This document shows positions 14,648-23,736 of a stretch of DNA of 64,000 nucleotides, in pieces. The position numbers and the translations under genes were made by a program. Position 1 is the first letter of the stretch; every line of letters begins with the position of its first letter. Origin of the DNA: Paracoccaceae bacterium (lineage in GTDB: Bacteria > Pseudomonadota > Alphaproteobacteria > Rhodobacterales > Rhodobacteraceae); the NCBI GenBank assembly GCA_027489375.1, contig JAIXZW010000021.1, positions 186,001 through 250,000 on the forward strand, given 5' to 3'. Below the pieces are notes generated by a model. The model did no database searches. It was not told the origin of the DNA and was given only the letters and a program-made list of their open reading frames with translations.

Positions 14648-15157
14648 TCAGCTCTCGCTCAGCGCCACCTTCATGTCCTTGACCATGTAGATCACATCGC
14701 CATCCGCCTCGACGATGCCGTCGGCCACGCCCATCGTCAGCCGGCGGGTCTGGAGCGCCTTGGTGAAGTTGACGCGGTAGGTCAGCATCTTGCGGTCGGG
14801 GCGGACCATGCCGGTCAGTTTCACCTCGCCCACGCCGAGCGCGTAGCCGCGGCCCTGCCAGCCGCGCCAGCCGAGGTTGAAGCCCGTCAACTGCCACAGC
14901 CCGTCAAGGCCGAGGCAGCCGGGCATGATCGGGTTGCCGGGGAAGTGGCAGTCGAAGAACCACAGGTCCGGCGTGATGTCGAATTCGGCCACCACATGGC
15001 CCTTGCCATGCTCGCCGCCGTCTTCCGAAATCTCGGTGATGCGGTCCATCATCAGCATCGGCGGCGCGGGAAGCTGCGCGTTCCCCGGACCGAACAACTC
15101 GCCCCGCGAGCATTTCAGAAGCGCCTCGCGGTCGAAGCTGGTCGGATAGACGGACAT
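14648..15157 (-). CDS. fabA: 3-hydroxydecanoyl-ACP dehydratase/isomerase
   Basis: 169 residues. It dehydrates 3-hydroxydecanoyl-ACP and isomerises trans-2- to cis-3-decenoyl-ACP, the branch point to unsaturated fatty acids. The hot-dog fold active site is visible as [20 protein letters not shown] with His71 and Asp85, matching E. coli His70 and Asp84. The N-terminal [18 protein letters not shown] and the [13 protein letters not shown] strand are also typical. GAGGGA precedes the ATG at 15157. It is divergent from irr, with a 197-base shared regulatory region. Confidence 0.95.
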   Translation of the reverse strand: MSVYPTSFDREALLKCSRGELFGPGNAQLPAPPMLMMDRITEISEDGGEHGKGHVVAEFDITPDLWFFDCHFPGNPIMPGCLGLDGLWQLTGFNLGWRGWQGRGYALGVGEVKLTGMVRPDRKMLTYRVNFTKALQTRRLTMGVADGIVEADGDVIYMVKDMKVALSES

Positions 15158-15296
15158 ACTGGTTCCCTCGTTCTCGGTCTTGACGGTGTCGTGATCGGTG
15201 TATCACCCGCAAGGAAGGGAGGGCAAGGGCGGCGGGTTTCGGGGGCATCTTGCCGCCTCGTGGACTGTGCCGGATGCGGATGCGACCTATTTTCAT

Positions 15297-15326
15297 TTGT
15301 AAAGGCAGGGGGCGGGCCGTTATATA
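15297..15326 (+). promoter_or_regulatory. irr promoter
   Basis: TTGTAA (15297-15302), 18 bases, TATATA (15321-15326). The predicted start point near 15333 makes the ATG at 15334 unlikely and supports the ATG at 15355. Confidence 0.55.
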
Positions 15327-15354
15327 CGGGGCCATGAAGCAAGGAACGGACCTT

Positions 15355-15771
15355 ATGGCGGTGACGGCACGGCAGCGCGGGACGGAGTGGCTGGCAAGCG
15401 CGGGGTTGCGCCCGACGCGGCAGCGGCTTGCCCTTGCCGAACTTCTTGTCGGGGATGGCGAGAACCGCCATGTCACGGCGGAAAGCCTTTATGCGCTGTC
15501 CTCCACCTCGGGCGAGAAGGTGTCGCTTGCGACGGTCTACAACACGCTGCGCGCCTTTTGCGAGGCGGGGTTGATGAACGAGGTCGTGGTGGACGGGTCG
15601 AAAAGCTATTTCGACACGCGCATGGACGAGCATCCGCATTTCTATTGGGAAGACAGCCACGCCCTGACCGACGCCCCTGCCGAGACGCTGCGGATCGAGG
15701 GGTTGCCCGATGCGCCCGACGGCATGGCCGTGGCGCGGGTCGATGTCGTCATCCGTCTGCGCCGCGCCTGA
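15355..15771 (+). CDS. irr: Iron response regulator Irr (Fur family)
   Basis: 138 residues. The winged-helix DNA-binding half has GLRPTRQRLALAELL and VSLATVYNTLRAF, as in all Fur-family proteins. The second half has the short histidine-containing segment HPHFYWED where Irr binds haem or metal. It lacks the C-terminal CxxC zinc sites of Fur and Zur, which favours Irr. In alphaproteobacteria Irr represses haem synthesis and activates iron uptake when iron is scarce, and it commonly lies next to fabA, as here. The start at 15355 (MAVTARQRGTEW) has AAGGA nine bases upstream. An ATG at 15334 lies at the predicted transcription start and is less likely. Confidence 0.85.
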   Translation: MAVTARQRGTEWLASAGLRPTRQRLALAELLVGDGENRHVTAESLYALSSTSGEKVSLATVYNTLRAFCEAGLMNEVVVDGSKSYFDTRMDEHPHFYWEDSHALTDAPAETLRIEGLPDAPDGMAVARVDVVIRLRRA

Positions 15772-15831
15772 CCGGACGGACAAAGTTCTCCGGCGCGTTT
15801 TGCCAAGTCCTTACAGGGAATCCGGCGCGGG

Positions 15832-16701
15832 CTAGAACCACTGTCCCGGTTCAATCAGGCCCAGATCCATGAGCTGCTGGCTGTGCCAGAGGAATTCCGT
15901 CGAATTGTGCCAGCGGAAATTCCCGATTTCGTGGCGCGATCCGGGATTGGTCTTGAGCGCCTTGGCCGTGCGGAACGAGCAGACCGCGGCGGTGATGTTG
16001 TTGTGCCACGGGCAGGCGTAGGTGTTCAGCTCGTCCTCGGTGAAGGTGAAGTCGGGGCGCAGGGCGATGCCGCGCTTTGTCCGGAAGATGGAAACCCGGT
16101 CGATCTTGCGTCTGGTCCACGGCACATGCTCTTCGAAACGCCAGCGCAGGCCGCCGAAGAAATCGAGTTGCCGTTCCTTGGGCTGCCAGTTGCGGTCGGC
16201 ATCGGTGCGGGCGAGTGCGTAATAGCCCGAACGGTCGAGATGCGCGTCTTCGAGGCTGACGGCGTTGGGGTGCCGCCCGAGATCGCCCGCGTAGAGGTCC
16301 ACGACATAGGTGAGCATCGCCTCGCGCCGTTCTTCGGTGTGGAAGGCGAGGAGCTCGCGGATGTTGCGCGTTTCGCAGAAGGGATGGAACAGGTATTCGG
16401 CGTTGAAGCAATAATACAGCCAGAGGCCGGGGAAGGCGTCGTTGACGCGGTTGACTGCCGCGACGAGCGCGTTGTCTTCGTGCACCGGATGGTCGATGCG
16501 GGTGATGACCGCCTCGAGCGAGGGGTCGACCGTCTGGTCGGGCGTGGCGAGGAGGAACACCGTGCCGAAGCCCGCGGCCAGATGGTGGCGCAGGGTGGTG
16601 TGGATTTCCACGTCATCCTCGGCCAGGATCACGGCGAGCGGACCCTTGGGCGGGGTGCGGCGGTGGGCATCGAAACAGGCGTCGAGACTGGGAAAGCGCA
16701 T
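15832..16701 (-). CDS. Putative glycosyltransferase family 2-like protein
   Basis: 289 residues, cytoplasmic (no signal peptide or membrane segment). The N-terminal LAVILAEDDVEIHTTLRHHL and the FLLATPDQ strand resemble the nucleotide-sugar-binding part of GT-A glycosyltransferases. The rest is rich in aromatic residues and histidines (LWLYYCFNAEYLFHPF, LDFFGGLRWRFEEHVPW, RWHNSTEFLWHSQQLMDLGLI). The classical DxD metal motif is not clear, so catalytic activity is uncertain. Similar proteins occur in Rhodobacteraceae, usually annotated as glycosyltransferase family 2. It is convergent with irr and divergent from miaB. Confidence 0.6.
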   Translation of the reverse strand: MRFPSLDACFDAHRRTPPKGPLAVILAEDDVEIHTTLRHHLAAGFGTVFLLATPDQTVDPSLEAVITRIDHPVHEDNALVAAVNRVNDAFPGLWLYYCFNAEYLFHPFCETRNIRELLAFHTEERREAMLTYVVDLYAGDLGRHPNAVSLEDAHLDRSGYYALARTDADRNWQPKERQLDFFGGLRWRFEEHVPWTRRKIDRVSIFRTKRGIALRPDFTFTEDELNTYACPWHNNITAAVCSFRTAKALKTNPGSRHEIGNFRWHNSTEFLWHSQQLMDLGLIEPGQWF

Positions 16702-16869
16702 CTGGGTTCCGGCAGTGGCACGGGGAAAGGGTCACGGGGGGCGAGAATCCGGCCAAATCCCCGCCGATGCAAGCCCCATGCGGCAGGCGTGGTCCCGCCG
16801 ATCATTGCGCGGTGGGGGCATTCCAGTATATGAGGCCGGATTTCCAAGGCTGGAATGGGGCGCGGGGCC

Positions 16870-18186
16870 ATGACCGAAGCGAAGAAGCTGTTCATCAAGA
16901 CCTATGGCTGCCAGATGAACGTCTATGACAGCGAGCGCATGGCCGAGGCGATGGGCGCCGAAGGCTATGTCATGACCGAAACCGTCGAAGACGCCGACAT
17001 GGTGCTTTTGAACACCTGCCACATCCGCGAGAAGGCGTCCGAAAAGCTTTATTCCGACCTTGGCCGGTTGCGTCCGTTCAAGGATGCCAAGCCCGGCCTC
17101 AAGATCGGCGTCGCGGGCTGCGTCGCGCAGGCCGAGGGCGACGAGATCATGCGCCGCATGCCGCTGGTCGATCTGGTCGTCGGCCCGCAAAGCTACCACC
17201 GCCTGCCCGAGATGAACCGCAAGCTCGATGCAGGGCAAAAGGCCGTGGACACCGACTTCCCGCCCGAGGACAAGTTCGACCACCTGCCCGAACGCAAGGT
17301 GCTGCGCGGCCCCTCTGCCTTTCTCACCGTGCAGGAAGGCTGCGACAAATTCTGCGCCTTCTGCGTGGTCCCCTACACCCGCGGCGCCGAAGTCAGCCGC
17401 CCTGTCGAACGCTTGCTGGCCGAGGCGCGGGGGCTGGTGGAGAAGGGTGTCAGGGAACTCACCCTGCTTGGCCAGAACGTGAATGCCTATCACGGCACGG
17501 GCGAGGGCGGGGATTGGGGGCTTGCGCGGCTGGTGCGGGAGTTGGCGCGCATCGACGGGCTGGAGCGTATCCGCTACACCACCAGCCACCCCAACGACAT
17601 GGAAGACGACCTCATCGCCGCGCATGGCGACGAAGCCAAGCTGATGCCCTATCTGCACCTGCCCGTGCAGTCGGGATCGGACCGCATCCTCAAGGCGATG
17701 AACCGCAAGCACACGCGCGAGCAGTATTTCCGCCTGATCGAGCGCATCCGCGCCGCGCGGCCCGACATCCTTCTGTCCTCCGACTTCATCGTGGGCTTCC
17801 CCGGCGAGACGGATGCCGATTTCGCCGATACGCTGGACCTGATCCGCACCGTGGGCTTCGGGGCGTCCTTCAGCTTCAAATACTCCGCCCGCCCCGGCAC
17901 GCCCGCCGCCGAAAAACCCGCTGTCGCGGCGGACGTGGCCGATGCCCGCCTGCAAGAGTTGCAGGCGCTGATCACCACCCAGCAGCGCGCCGCGCAAGAG
18001 GCGATGGTGGGCCGCGAGGTCGGCGTGCTTTACGAAAAGGCTGGCCGCATGGCGGGGCAGATGGTCGGCAAATCGGACCACCTCCACACCGTCCACGTGG
18101 TCGATCCGACCGCAAGGGTGGGCGATCTGGTGCGCGTGCGCATCACCGAATCCGGCCCCAACTCGCTGGGCGGCACGCGCCTCTGA
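16870..18186 (+). CDS. miaB: tRNA-2-methylthio-N6-isopentenyladenosine synthase
   Basis: 438 residues. This radical-SAM methylthiotransferase modifies A37 of tRNAs that read UNN codons. The N-terminal domain binds one [4Fe-4S] cluster through Cys14 (YGCQMN), Cys50 (NTCHIRE) and Cys84 (AGCVAQ). The radical-SAM cluster is bound by CDKFCAFC (Cys158, 162, 165). A TRAM domain closes the protein ([10 protein letters not shown] to [10 protein letters not shown]). The start at 16870 gives the standard [17 protein letters not shown] opening. An ATG five codons upstream is possible. miaB opens the widely conserved miaB-phoH-ybeY-corC-lnt cluster, here interrupted by two envelope genes. Confidence 0.95.
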   Translation: MTEAKKLFIKTYGCQMNVYDSERMAEAMGAEGYVMTETVEDADMVLLNTCHIREKASEKLYSDLGRLRPFKDAKPGLKIGVAGCVAQAEGDEIMRRMPLVDLVVGPQSYHRLPEMNRKLDAGQKAVDTDFPPEDKFDHLPERKVLRGPSAFLTVQEGCDKFCAFCVVPYTRGAEVSRPVERLLAEARGLVEKGVRELTLLGQNVNAYHGTGEGGDWGLARLVRELARIDGLERIRYTTSHPNDMEDDLIAAHGDEAKLMPYLHLPVQSGSDRILKAMNRKHTREQYFRLIERIRAARPDILLSSDFIVGFPGETDADFADTLDLIRTVGFGASFSFKYSARPGTPAAEKPAVAADVADARLQELQALITTQQRAAQEAMVGREVGVLYEKAGRMAGQMVGKSDHLHTVHVVDPTARVGDLVRVRITESGPNSLGGTRL

Positions 18187-18371
18187 CGGCGCGGGGATGT
18201 TTCCATCCGCGAAACAACCGGCGCAAACCGGCTGCATTGTTTCCTGATTCCCATGCACTTTTGCATGCCATGCCGCCATGAGGATGGATTTCGCTTTACA
18301 GCACCTAATGGCGGCGGCAAATCTTCCGTTGTGTTTGTGACTTGGAAGTTGGTTAACGAGGGAGCTTCGGC

Positions 18372-18941
18372 GTGTACGAGTACTCCAAGGCCGCGCGCTT
18401 TGTCGCCGCCCTGATCCTGTGCCTTTTCGGCATGTTCGCAGCGACGGAAAGTTCCGCCCAGCAGCAACCCACGGTGAATGGCCGGATCGAATGGGGCATC
18501 TGGCTCGACCGTGACGGGTGCCAGCACTGGTATTCCGACGGCGGGCTTGAAGGCTACATGGTCGAACGCGTGCGTCCGTCCGATGGCAAACCCGTCTGCG
18601 TCAAGGTCAACACCTGCCTCGTGCAGAACACCGACACGCTTTTCGCCACCGACAGCGCCCGCCTGACCACCGATGGCCGCGCCCGCCTGCAAAGCTTCTT
18701 CCAGGGGGCGGGGGCTTACGGCTACGCCGTTTACGGCCACACCGACAGCCGCGCTTCGGACGAATACAACATCCGCCTTTCGCAACGCAGGGCATCGGCT
18801 GTGGCCGAGGTCGCCCGCTCCGTCGGTGCCGTGGTGGAACGCGAACAGGGCTTCGGCGAGCGGCAACCCATTGCCTCAAACGACACGGCAGAAGGCATGG
18901 CGCGCAACCGCCGCGTCGAAGTCGTCTGCTACAAGTGGTGA
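18372..18941 (+). CDS. OmpA-like exported protein
   Basis: 189 residues. A signal peptide (ARFVAALILCLFGMFAATESSAQ) leads to a short N-terminal domain with DRDGCQHWYSDGGLEGYM and PVCVK, then an OmpA-like peptidoglycan-binding domain from about residue 88 (TDTLFATDSARLTTDGRARL, YGHTDSRASDEYNIRLSQRRA, and RNRRVEVVCYKW at the end). It should anchor to peptidoglycan in the periplasm. The start is a GTG at 18372 behind GAGGGA, with no in-frame ATG before the signal peptide. The N-terminal domain is shared with the next gene's product (see findings). Confidence 0.85.
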   Translation: MYEYSKAARFVAALILCLFGMFAATESSAQQQPTVNGRIEWGIWLDRDGCQHWYSDGGLEGYMVERVRPSDGKPVCVKVNTCLVQNTDTLFATDSARLTTDGRARLQSFFQGAGAYGYAVYGHTDSRASDEYNIRLSQRRASAVAEVARSVGAVVEREQGFGERQPIASNDTAEGMARNRRVEVVCYKW

Positions 18942-18945
18942 ACGA

Positions 18946-19305
18946 ATGCGTAACCTGACGATCCCCGCCGCGCTGATCCTTGCAACCGCCCTGTCGGGCT
19001 GCGGCGTGACCTTGTCGCGAAGCACGGTGAACGGCCAACCCCCGCTGCTGGCCGAACCGCGCGACCACACGCTCTTCGGCCTCGATTCCCAGAAGGGGCG
19101 CGGCCTCATCGACGGTCAGGCCGCCATCGCCTATGACCCCGATGGCTGCCAGATATGGATCATCGACGACGGCGCCGAAGGCTATTCCAGCCGCCGCCGC
19201 GACCCCGTCTCGGGGATGCCGGTCTGCGACAGCCGCGTGAAGCCGGGCTATGTCGTGGGCGACCCGCGCGTGAACCGGGTTCCCGACCTGCGCCCGCGGG
19301 GCTGA
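18946..19305 (+). CDS. Small lipoprotein sharing a domain with its OmpA-like neighbour
   Basis: 119 residues. The N-terminus MRNLTIPAALILATALSGCG is a lipoprotein signal with lipobox LSGC (Cys19). The mature part contains DPDGCQIWIIDDGAEGYSS and PVSGMPVCDS, which aligns with DRDGCQHWYSDGGLEGYM and PSDGKPVCV of the preceding protein. The gene starts four bases after the OmpA-like gene's stop, so the two are coexpressed and their products may interact in the envelope. Function unknown. Confidence 0.8.
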   Translation: MRNLTIPAALILATALSGCGVTLSRSTVNGQPPLLAEPRDHTLFGLDSQKGRGLIDGQAAIAYDPDGCQIWIIDDGAEGYSSRRRDPVSGMPVCDSRVKPGYVVGDPRVNRVPDLRPRG

Positions 19306-19337
19306 CCGCGGATTGATTTGCCGCAAGGAACGATGCG

Positions 19338-19375
19338 AAAGGGGCCGTGGTGCGATGCTGCGGCCCTTTTGCTTT
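19338..19375 (+). terminator. Rho-independent terminator after lipoprotein gene
   Basis: GGGCCG (19342-19347) pairs with CGGCCC (19361-19366) around a 13-base loop, followed by TTTTGCTTTT. The A run before and T run after extend the stem, so it could work in both directions. Confidence 0.65.
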
Positions 19376-19539
19376 TGCAACCCCGCACCCATTTCCCGCG
19401 TTGGCGCGGTGTCACGCATCTTGCACAAATTGCGGGCAGTCTTGGAAATGATGGGCAAGGCGTAGATATGGTGCTTGCCATGCGGGTTAACGCGGCCCAT
19501 CATCAAGATATGGCGAACGTAGTCTAGAAGGAGACCTCC

Positions 19540-20559
19540 TTGGGCATCAGCGCGCTGACCCCCCCGACCCGTTCCGAGGACGTTGTCGAAACGACCCTCG
19601 AATTCCCCGATAACCGTCTGCTGATCGACCTTTGCGGCGAATTCGACCGCAATCTCGCGCAGATCGAGCATCAGATGGGGGTCCACATCCTGCGTCGGGG
19701 CAACCGGCTTGCGGTGATCGGGGAAAAGGCGGCGCGGGAGCAGGCGGCGGCAGTGCTGCGTTCGCTCTATGCCCGTCTGGAATCGGGTCGCGGCGTGGTC
19801 GCGGGCGATATCGACGGCGCGATGCGCATGGGCCGCCCGATGCCCGACCGCGCCTTGGCCGAGGGCGAGCAGATCGAGCTGTTCAACTCCTCGGTCGAGA
19901 TTCGCACCCGCAAGAAACCGATCGAACCGCGCACCGAAGCGCAGAAGCAATATGTGGCGAACCTTTTCGCCAACGAACTCGGCTTCGGCATCGGCCCCGC
20001 AGGGACGGGCAAGACCTACCTCGCCGTGGCCGTGGGCGTGACCATGTTCATCTCGGGCGCGGTGGAAAAGATCATCCTGTCGCGTCCGGCGGTGGAGGCG
20101 GGCGAGCGGTTGGGCTTCCTTCCCGGCGACATGAAGGAGAAGGTCGATCCCTACATGCAGCCGCTTTACGACGCGCTGAACGACTTCCTCCCCGCCAAGC
20201 AGGTGCAAAAGCTGATGGAGGAGAAGCGGATCGAAATCGCCCCGCTTGCCTTCATGCGCGGCCGCACGCTGTCGAACGCCTTCGTCGTGCTGGACGAGGC
20301 GCAGAACGCGACGACCATGCAGATGAAGATGTTCCTCACCCGTCTGGGCGAGGGCAGCCGCATGGTCATCACCGGCGACCGCACGCAAGTGGACCTGCCG
20401 CGCGGCGTGCCGAGCGGGCTGCAAGAGGCCGAGCGCATCCTGAAGGGGGTGAAGGGCGTCACCTTCAACTACTTCACCTCGAAGGACGTGGTGCGCCATC
20501 CCTTGGTTGCGCGCATCATCGAAGCCTACGAATCGGACGAGGCGACCGGACAGGGCTGA
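19540..20559 (+). CDS. phoH: PhoH-like NTPase
   Basis: 339 residues. Walker A is GPAGTGKT (residues 152-159) and Walker B is AFVVLDEAQN (near 245), followed by TRLGEGSRMVITGD. The N-terminal region (LEFPDNRLLIDLCGEFDRNLAQIE) is the KH-like part of the long YbeZ form. PhoH/YbeZ proteins are ATPases with helicase-like relatives, and work with YbeY in RNA maturation, consistent with ybeY being next. Translation most likely starts at the TTG at 19540, since AGAAGGAG lies about ten bases upstream and no suitable ATG is near. Confidence 0.92.
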   Translation: MGISALTPPTRSEDVVETTLEFPDNRLLIDLCGEFDRNLAQIEHQMGVHILRRGNRLAVIGEKAAREQAAAVLRSLYARLESGRGVVAGDIDGAMRMGRPMPDRALAEGEQIELFNSSVEIRTRKKPIEPRTEAQKQYVANLFANELGFGIGPAGTGKTYLAVAVGVTMFISGAVEKIILSRPAVEAGERLGFLPGDMKEKVDPYMQPLYDALNDFLPAKQVQKLMEEKRIEIAPLAFMRGRTLSNAFVVLDEAQNATTMQMKMFLTRLGEGSRMVITGDRTQVDLPRGVPSGLQEAERILKGVKGVTFNYFTSKDVVRHPLVARIIEAYESDEATGQG

Positions 20560-20585
20560 CGCCGACGGTTTCCTTGCCAGAGGCC

Positions 20586-20720
20586 GGGGGTTTTGCACCC
20601 CCGGACCCCCGCAGGATATTTGGGGCGAGAGGAAGCGGGGCGGATGTCGCGGCTTTCATGCTCGTACAAATATCCTCGGGGGGAGGCGCGGAACGCGCCG
20701 CGGGGGGCAGACGGCCCCCC
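20586..20720. repeat. Family-1 palindromic repeat, inverted pair
   Basis: The reverse copy (20586-20623) is short, with a GGGGGTTTTGCACCCCC hairpin instead of the two-stem form. The forward copy (20667-20720) is complete, with stem GGCGCG-GAA-CGCGCC. It lies between phoH and ybeY, splitting a cluster that is compact in many genomes. Confidence 0.8.
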
Positions 20721-20769
20721 GTCCCGGTCGGGTTTGTGCATTCCGCCGGATCGGTGTATGGCGGCGGGC

Positions 20770-21276
20770 ATGGGCGAACTGGTCGATATCGTGATCGAGG
20801 ATGCGCGGTGGGAGGCTTTCGGCCTTCAGCCGTTGGCAGAGCGTGCTTGCGCTGCGGCGCTGGCGGGGTTGGGCTTGGCGGCGGAGGGGTTTTCCATCGT
20901 CGTGATGGGCTGCGACGACGCCCGCATCGCGGCGCTGAACGCGGATTTCCGTGGCAAGCCCAAGCCCACGAACGTGCTGTCATGGCCTTCGGAAGAACGT
21001 GCCGCCGAGGTTTACGGCGATGCGCCCGAATTGCCCGGGGCGGGGGATGCGGATGATCCCGAGGAACTCGGCGATATCGCGATCGCTTACGAGACCTGCG
21101 CGCGGGAAGCGGAGGAGCAGGGCAAGCCGATGGCGGATCATGTCACGCATCTTCTGGTGCATGGGCTTTTGCATTGCCTCGGCTATGACCACGAGGACGA
21201 GGCGGATGCCGCGTTGATGGAGGCGATCGAGGTGAGGATACTTGCCAGCCTCGGGCTTTCCGACCCATATTCATGA
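20770..21276 (+). CDS. ybeY: Endoribonuclease YbeY
   Basis: 168 residues. A metal-dependent RNase needed for 16S rRNA 3'-end maturation and ribosome quality control. The zinc signature HGLLHCLGYDH (three histidines) is complete, and VVMGCDDARIAALNADFRGKP and PTNVLSWP are the usual substrate-cleft segments. The start is taken at 20770 (MGELVDIVIED). An in-frame ATG four codons earlier (20758) is also possible. Neither has a strong Shine-Dalgarno site. Confidence 0.92.
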   Translation: MGELVDIVIEDARWEAFGLQPLAERACAAALAGLGLAAEGFSIVVMGCDDARIAALNADFRGKPKPTNVLSWPSEERAAEVYGDAPELPGAGDADDPEELGDIAIAYETCAREAEEQGKPMADHVTHLLVHGLLHCLGYDHEDEADAALMEAIEVRILASLGLSDPYS

Positions 21277-21312
21277 GGCCCCGCGGGTGCGGGGTGTGTT
21301 GGACAAGGACCG

Positions 21313-22209
21313 ATGGGCAGTAGCAACGACGGGTCGCCACAGGCGTCCCAAGGCGAGGATACCGAACCCGCGCAACGCGGATTTTTCGGACGGTTGTTGG
21401 AAGCTTTCGTCCCGAGCGGCGAGCAGGACGGGGACGGGGGGGCGGCGCGGCCGGCCTCGGCGGGGTTGCAGGGGCTGGGTGCCTTGCGCAAGCTGCGCGT
21501 GGACGATGTGGCCGTGCCAAAGGTCGAGATCGTCGCGGTGCCTTTGGACATCGGCAAGGAGGAGCTGGTCGCGGTGTTCCGCGAGCACGGGTTCAGCCGC
21601 CTGCCGGTCTACAAGGGGACGCTGGACCATCCGCAGGGATTGGTGCTGCTGAAGGACCTTGCCCTGCAACATGGCTTCGGGTCGACGGGGCGCTGGTCCT
21701 TGAAGCGGCTGTTGCGCCCCGTGCTTTACGCGCCGCCGTCGATGCCCATCGGCGTCCTGCTGCAGAAGATGCAGCGCGAGCGGGTGCATATGGCGCTGGT
21801 GATCGACGAATATGGCGGGGTTGATGGCCTCGTGACCATCGAGGACCTGATCGAGACGGTGATCGGCGAGATCGAGGACGAGCACGACGAAGAGGAAAGC
21901 GTGCCGTGGAAAGAGGAGAAGCCGGGCGTCTTCCTTTGCATGGCGAACGCGCCGCTGGAGGAGATCGAGACGGCCATCGGCCTGCGGCTGCGCACCGACG
22001 AGGATGACGAGGAGATCGACACGCTGGGCGGGATCGTCTTTCTGCGGACGGGCCGTGTGCCTGCGCGCGGCGAGATCGTGCCGCATGAGAGCGGGGCGGA
22101 GTTCGAGGTCGTCGATGCCGATCCGCGCCGGATCAAGCGGGTGCGGATCAGGCTGCCTGCCGTGGTGGATGCGGCTTCGGCCGCTGCCGAACAGGCGGCG
22201 CTGGAGTGA
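21313..22209 (+). CDS. CBS-domain hemolysin/CorC family protein
   Basis: 298 residues without membrane helices. A CBS pair spans about residues 70-200 (VPLDIGKEELVAVFREHGFSRLPVYKG and LLQKMQRERVHMALVIDEYGG). The C-terminal CorC_HlyC domain follows (VNAPLEEI-like segment ANAPLEEIETAIGL, then LGGIVFLRTGRVPARGE). This family is linked to magnesium/cobalt efflux and sits between ybeY and lnt in most proteobacteria, as it does here. The last four bases overlap the lnt start. Confidence 0.88.
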   Translation: MGSSNDGSPQASQGEDTEPAQRGFFGRLLEAFVPSGEQDGDGGAARPASAGLQGLGALRKLRVDDVAVPKVEIVAVPLDIGKEELVAVFREHGFSRLPVYKGTLDHPQGLVLLKDLALQHGFGSTGRWSLKRLLRPVLYAPPSMPIGVLLQKMQRERVHMALVIDEYGGVDGLVTIEDLIETVIGEIEDEHDEEESVPWKEEKPGVFLCMANAPLEEIETAIGLRLRTDEDDEEIDTLGGIVFLRTGRVPARGEIVPHESGAEFEVVDADPRRIKRVRIRLPAVVDAASAAAEQAALE

Positions 22210-23702
22210 GGCTTTCGCGGATGCGGCGGGCGGGCTGGCCGGGGGGGCGGGGCGTTGCCCCCGCGGCACTGGCGGGGGCGGTCGCGGCCTTGGGTCAGGC
22301 GCCGCTCGGCTGGTGGTGGGTGGCCCTGCCCGCATTCGCCGTGATCGTGGCGCTGGTCGCGCGGGCCGGGCGCGGGGGCGTCTGGGTCGCGTGGTTCGCG
22401 GGGGCGGGTTATTTCGCCGCCGCGCTGAACTGGATCTACGAGCCTTTCATGGTCGAGCCCGAGACCTATGGCTGGATGGCGCCCTTTGCCGTGGTGCTGA
22501 TGGCCTTTGGTCTGGCGCTCTTCTGGGCGGTGGCGGGGGGGCTGTCGCGGCTGTTCCCGAACCGCGCGCTTGGGTTTGCGGTCGCGCTGACGGCGATGGA
22601 ACTGGCGCGGGGCTATGTTCTGACGGGGTTTCCCTGGGCCTTGCCGGGGCATGTCTGGATCGGACAGCCGCCGGCGCAGCTTGCGGCTTTGGTCGGGGCC
22701 AACGGGTTGACGCTGTTCACCCTGCTTGCCGCCGCCTTGCTGGCGGGGCGGCGGGTCGTGCCGGTTGCCGCGGCCTTCCTGCTGGTCGCGGCGGGGTGGG
22801 GGTATGGCGCGTGGCGGCTGGCGCTGCCCGAACCTGCGGCGCGGGCGGGCGTGGTGCGGCTGGTGCAGCCCAATGCCGAGCAGAGCCTGAAATGGGACCC
22901 CGTGCAGGCGGATGTGTTTTTCCGCCGCCTTCTCGATCTGACCCGTGCGGGGGCGCGGCCCGATCTGGTGGTCTGGCCGGAAACGGCGGTGCCTTACCTG
23001 CTGGAGGAGAACCCGCAGGTCGCCGTGGCGATTGCCGAGGCCGGGCGGGGTGCGACGGTGGCCACGGGCATCCAGCGGGTCGAGGCGGGCGGCTGGCGCT
23101 TCTGGAACTCGCTTGCCGTGATCGGCGCGGGCGGGGTGGTGGGGCAGGTCTATGACAAGCACCATCTGGTGCCCTTTGGCGAATACATGCCCTTTGGCGA
23201 CCTTGCCTTCCGCTGGTTCGGGCTGCGGGCCTTTGCCGCGCAGCAAGGGAATGGCTATTCGGCGGGAGAGGGGGCGAAGGTGCTGGACCTTGGCCCCTTG
23301 GGCAAGGTCTTGCCGATCATCTGTTACGAGGCGGTCTTTCCGCAGGATCTTCGGGTGGCGGAGCGGGCGGACTGGATCTTGCAGATCACCAATGACGCAT
23401 GGTTCGGCACGCTGACGGGGCCGTGGCAGCATCTGGCGCAGGCAGAGTTGCGCGCGGTGGAGCAGGGCTTGCCGTTGCTGCGCGTGGCGAACACGGGCGT
23501 CACGGCGGTGATCGACGCGCGGGGGCGGATCGTGCAAAGCGTGCCCTTCGGCGAGGCGGGGAGCATGGATGTGGCAATCCCCGGCGCGCTGGCCGCGCCG
23601 CCCTATGCGCGGTTCGGGGAATGGCCCGTGCTGGTGTTGCTGGTGTTGCTGGCGGGACTCGCGCTGGCACTTCGTCCGGGTCCGCGTCGGAAGGCGGCTT
23701 GA
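22206..23702 (+). CDS. lnt: Apolipoprotein N-acyltransferase
   Basis: 498 residues. It transfers the third acyl chain to the N-terminal cysteine of lipoproteins at the inner membrane. The first about 200 residues form six or more membrane helices. The periplasmic nitrilase-like domain follows with the catalytic triad: Glu in VVWPETAVPYLL, Lys in YDKHHLVPFGEYMP and Cys in IICYEAVFP. A final membrane helix (PVLVLLVLLAGLALAL) closes the protein. It starts with GTG at 22206, overlapping the CorC-like gene by four bases (GTGA). Confidence 0.94.
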   Translation: MRLSRMRRAGWPGGRGVAPAALAGAVAALGQAPLGWWWVALPAFAVIVALVARAGRGGVWVAWFAGAGYFAAALNWIYEPFMVEPETYGWMAPFAVVLMAFGLALFWAVAGGLSRLFPNRALGFAVALTAMELARGYVLTGFPWALPGHVWIGQPPAQLAALVGANGLTLFTLLAAALLAGRRVVPVAAAFLLVAAGWGYGAWRLALPEPAARAGVVRLVQPNAEQSLKWDPVQADVFFRRLLDLTRAGARPDLVVWPETAVPYLLEENPQVAVAIAEAGRGATVATGIQRVEAGGWRFWNSLAVIGAGGVVGQVYDKHHLVPFGEYMPFGDLAFRWFGLRAFAAQQGNGYSAGEGAKVLDLGPLGKVLPIICYEAVFPQDLRVAERADWILQITNDAWFGTLTGPWQHLAQAELRAVEQGLPLLRVANTGVTAVIDARGRIVQSVPFGEAGSMDVAIPGALAAPPYARFGEWPVLVLLVLLAGLALALRPGPRRKAA

Positions 23703-23727
23703 CGCGCCAAAGGGGGGCGTCTAGCAC
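23699..23727 (+). promoter_or_regulatory. Candidate metK promoter
   Basis: TTGACG (23699-23704) overlaps the lnt stop region. A 17-base spacer leads to TAGCAC (23722-23727). The expected start point is close to the riboswitch 5' end. Confidence 0.4.
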
Positions 23728-23736
23728 GGGGGCGAA

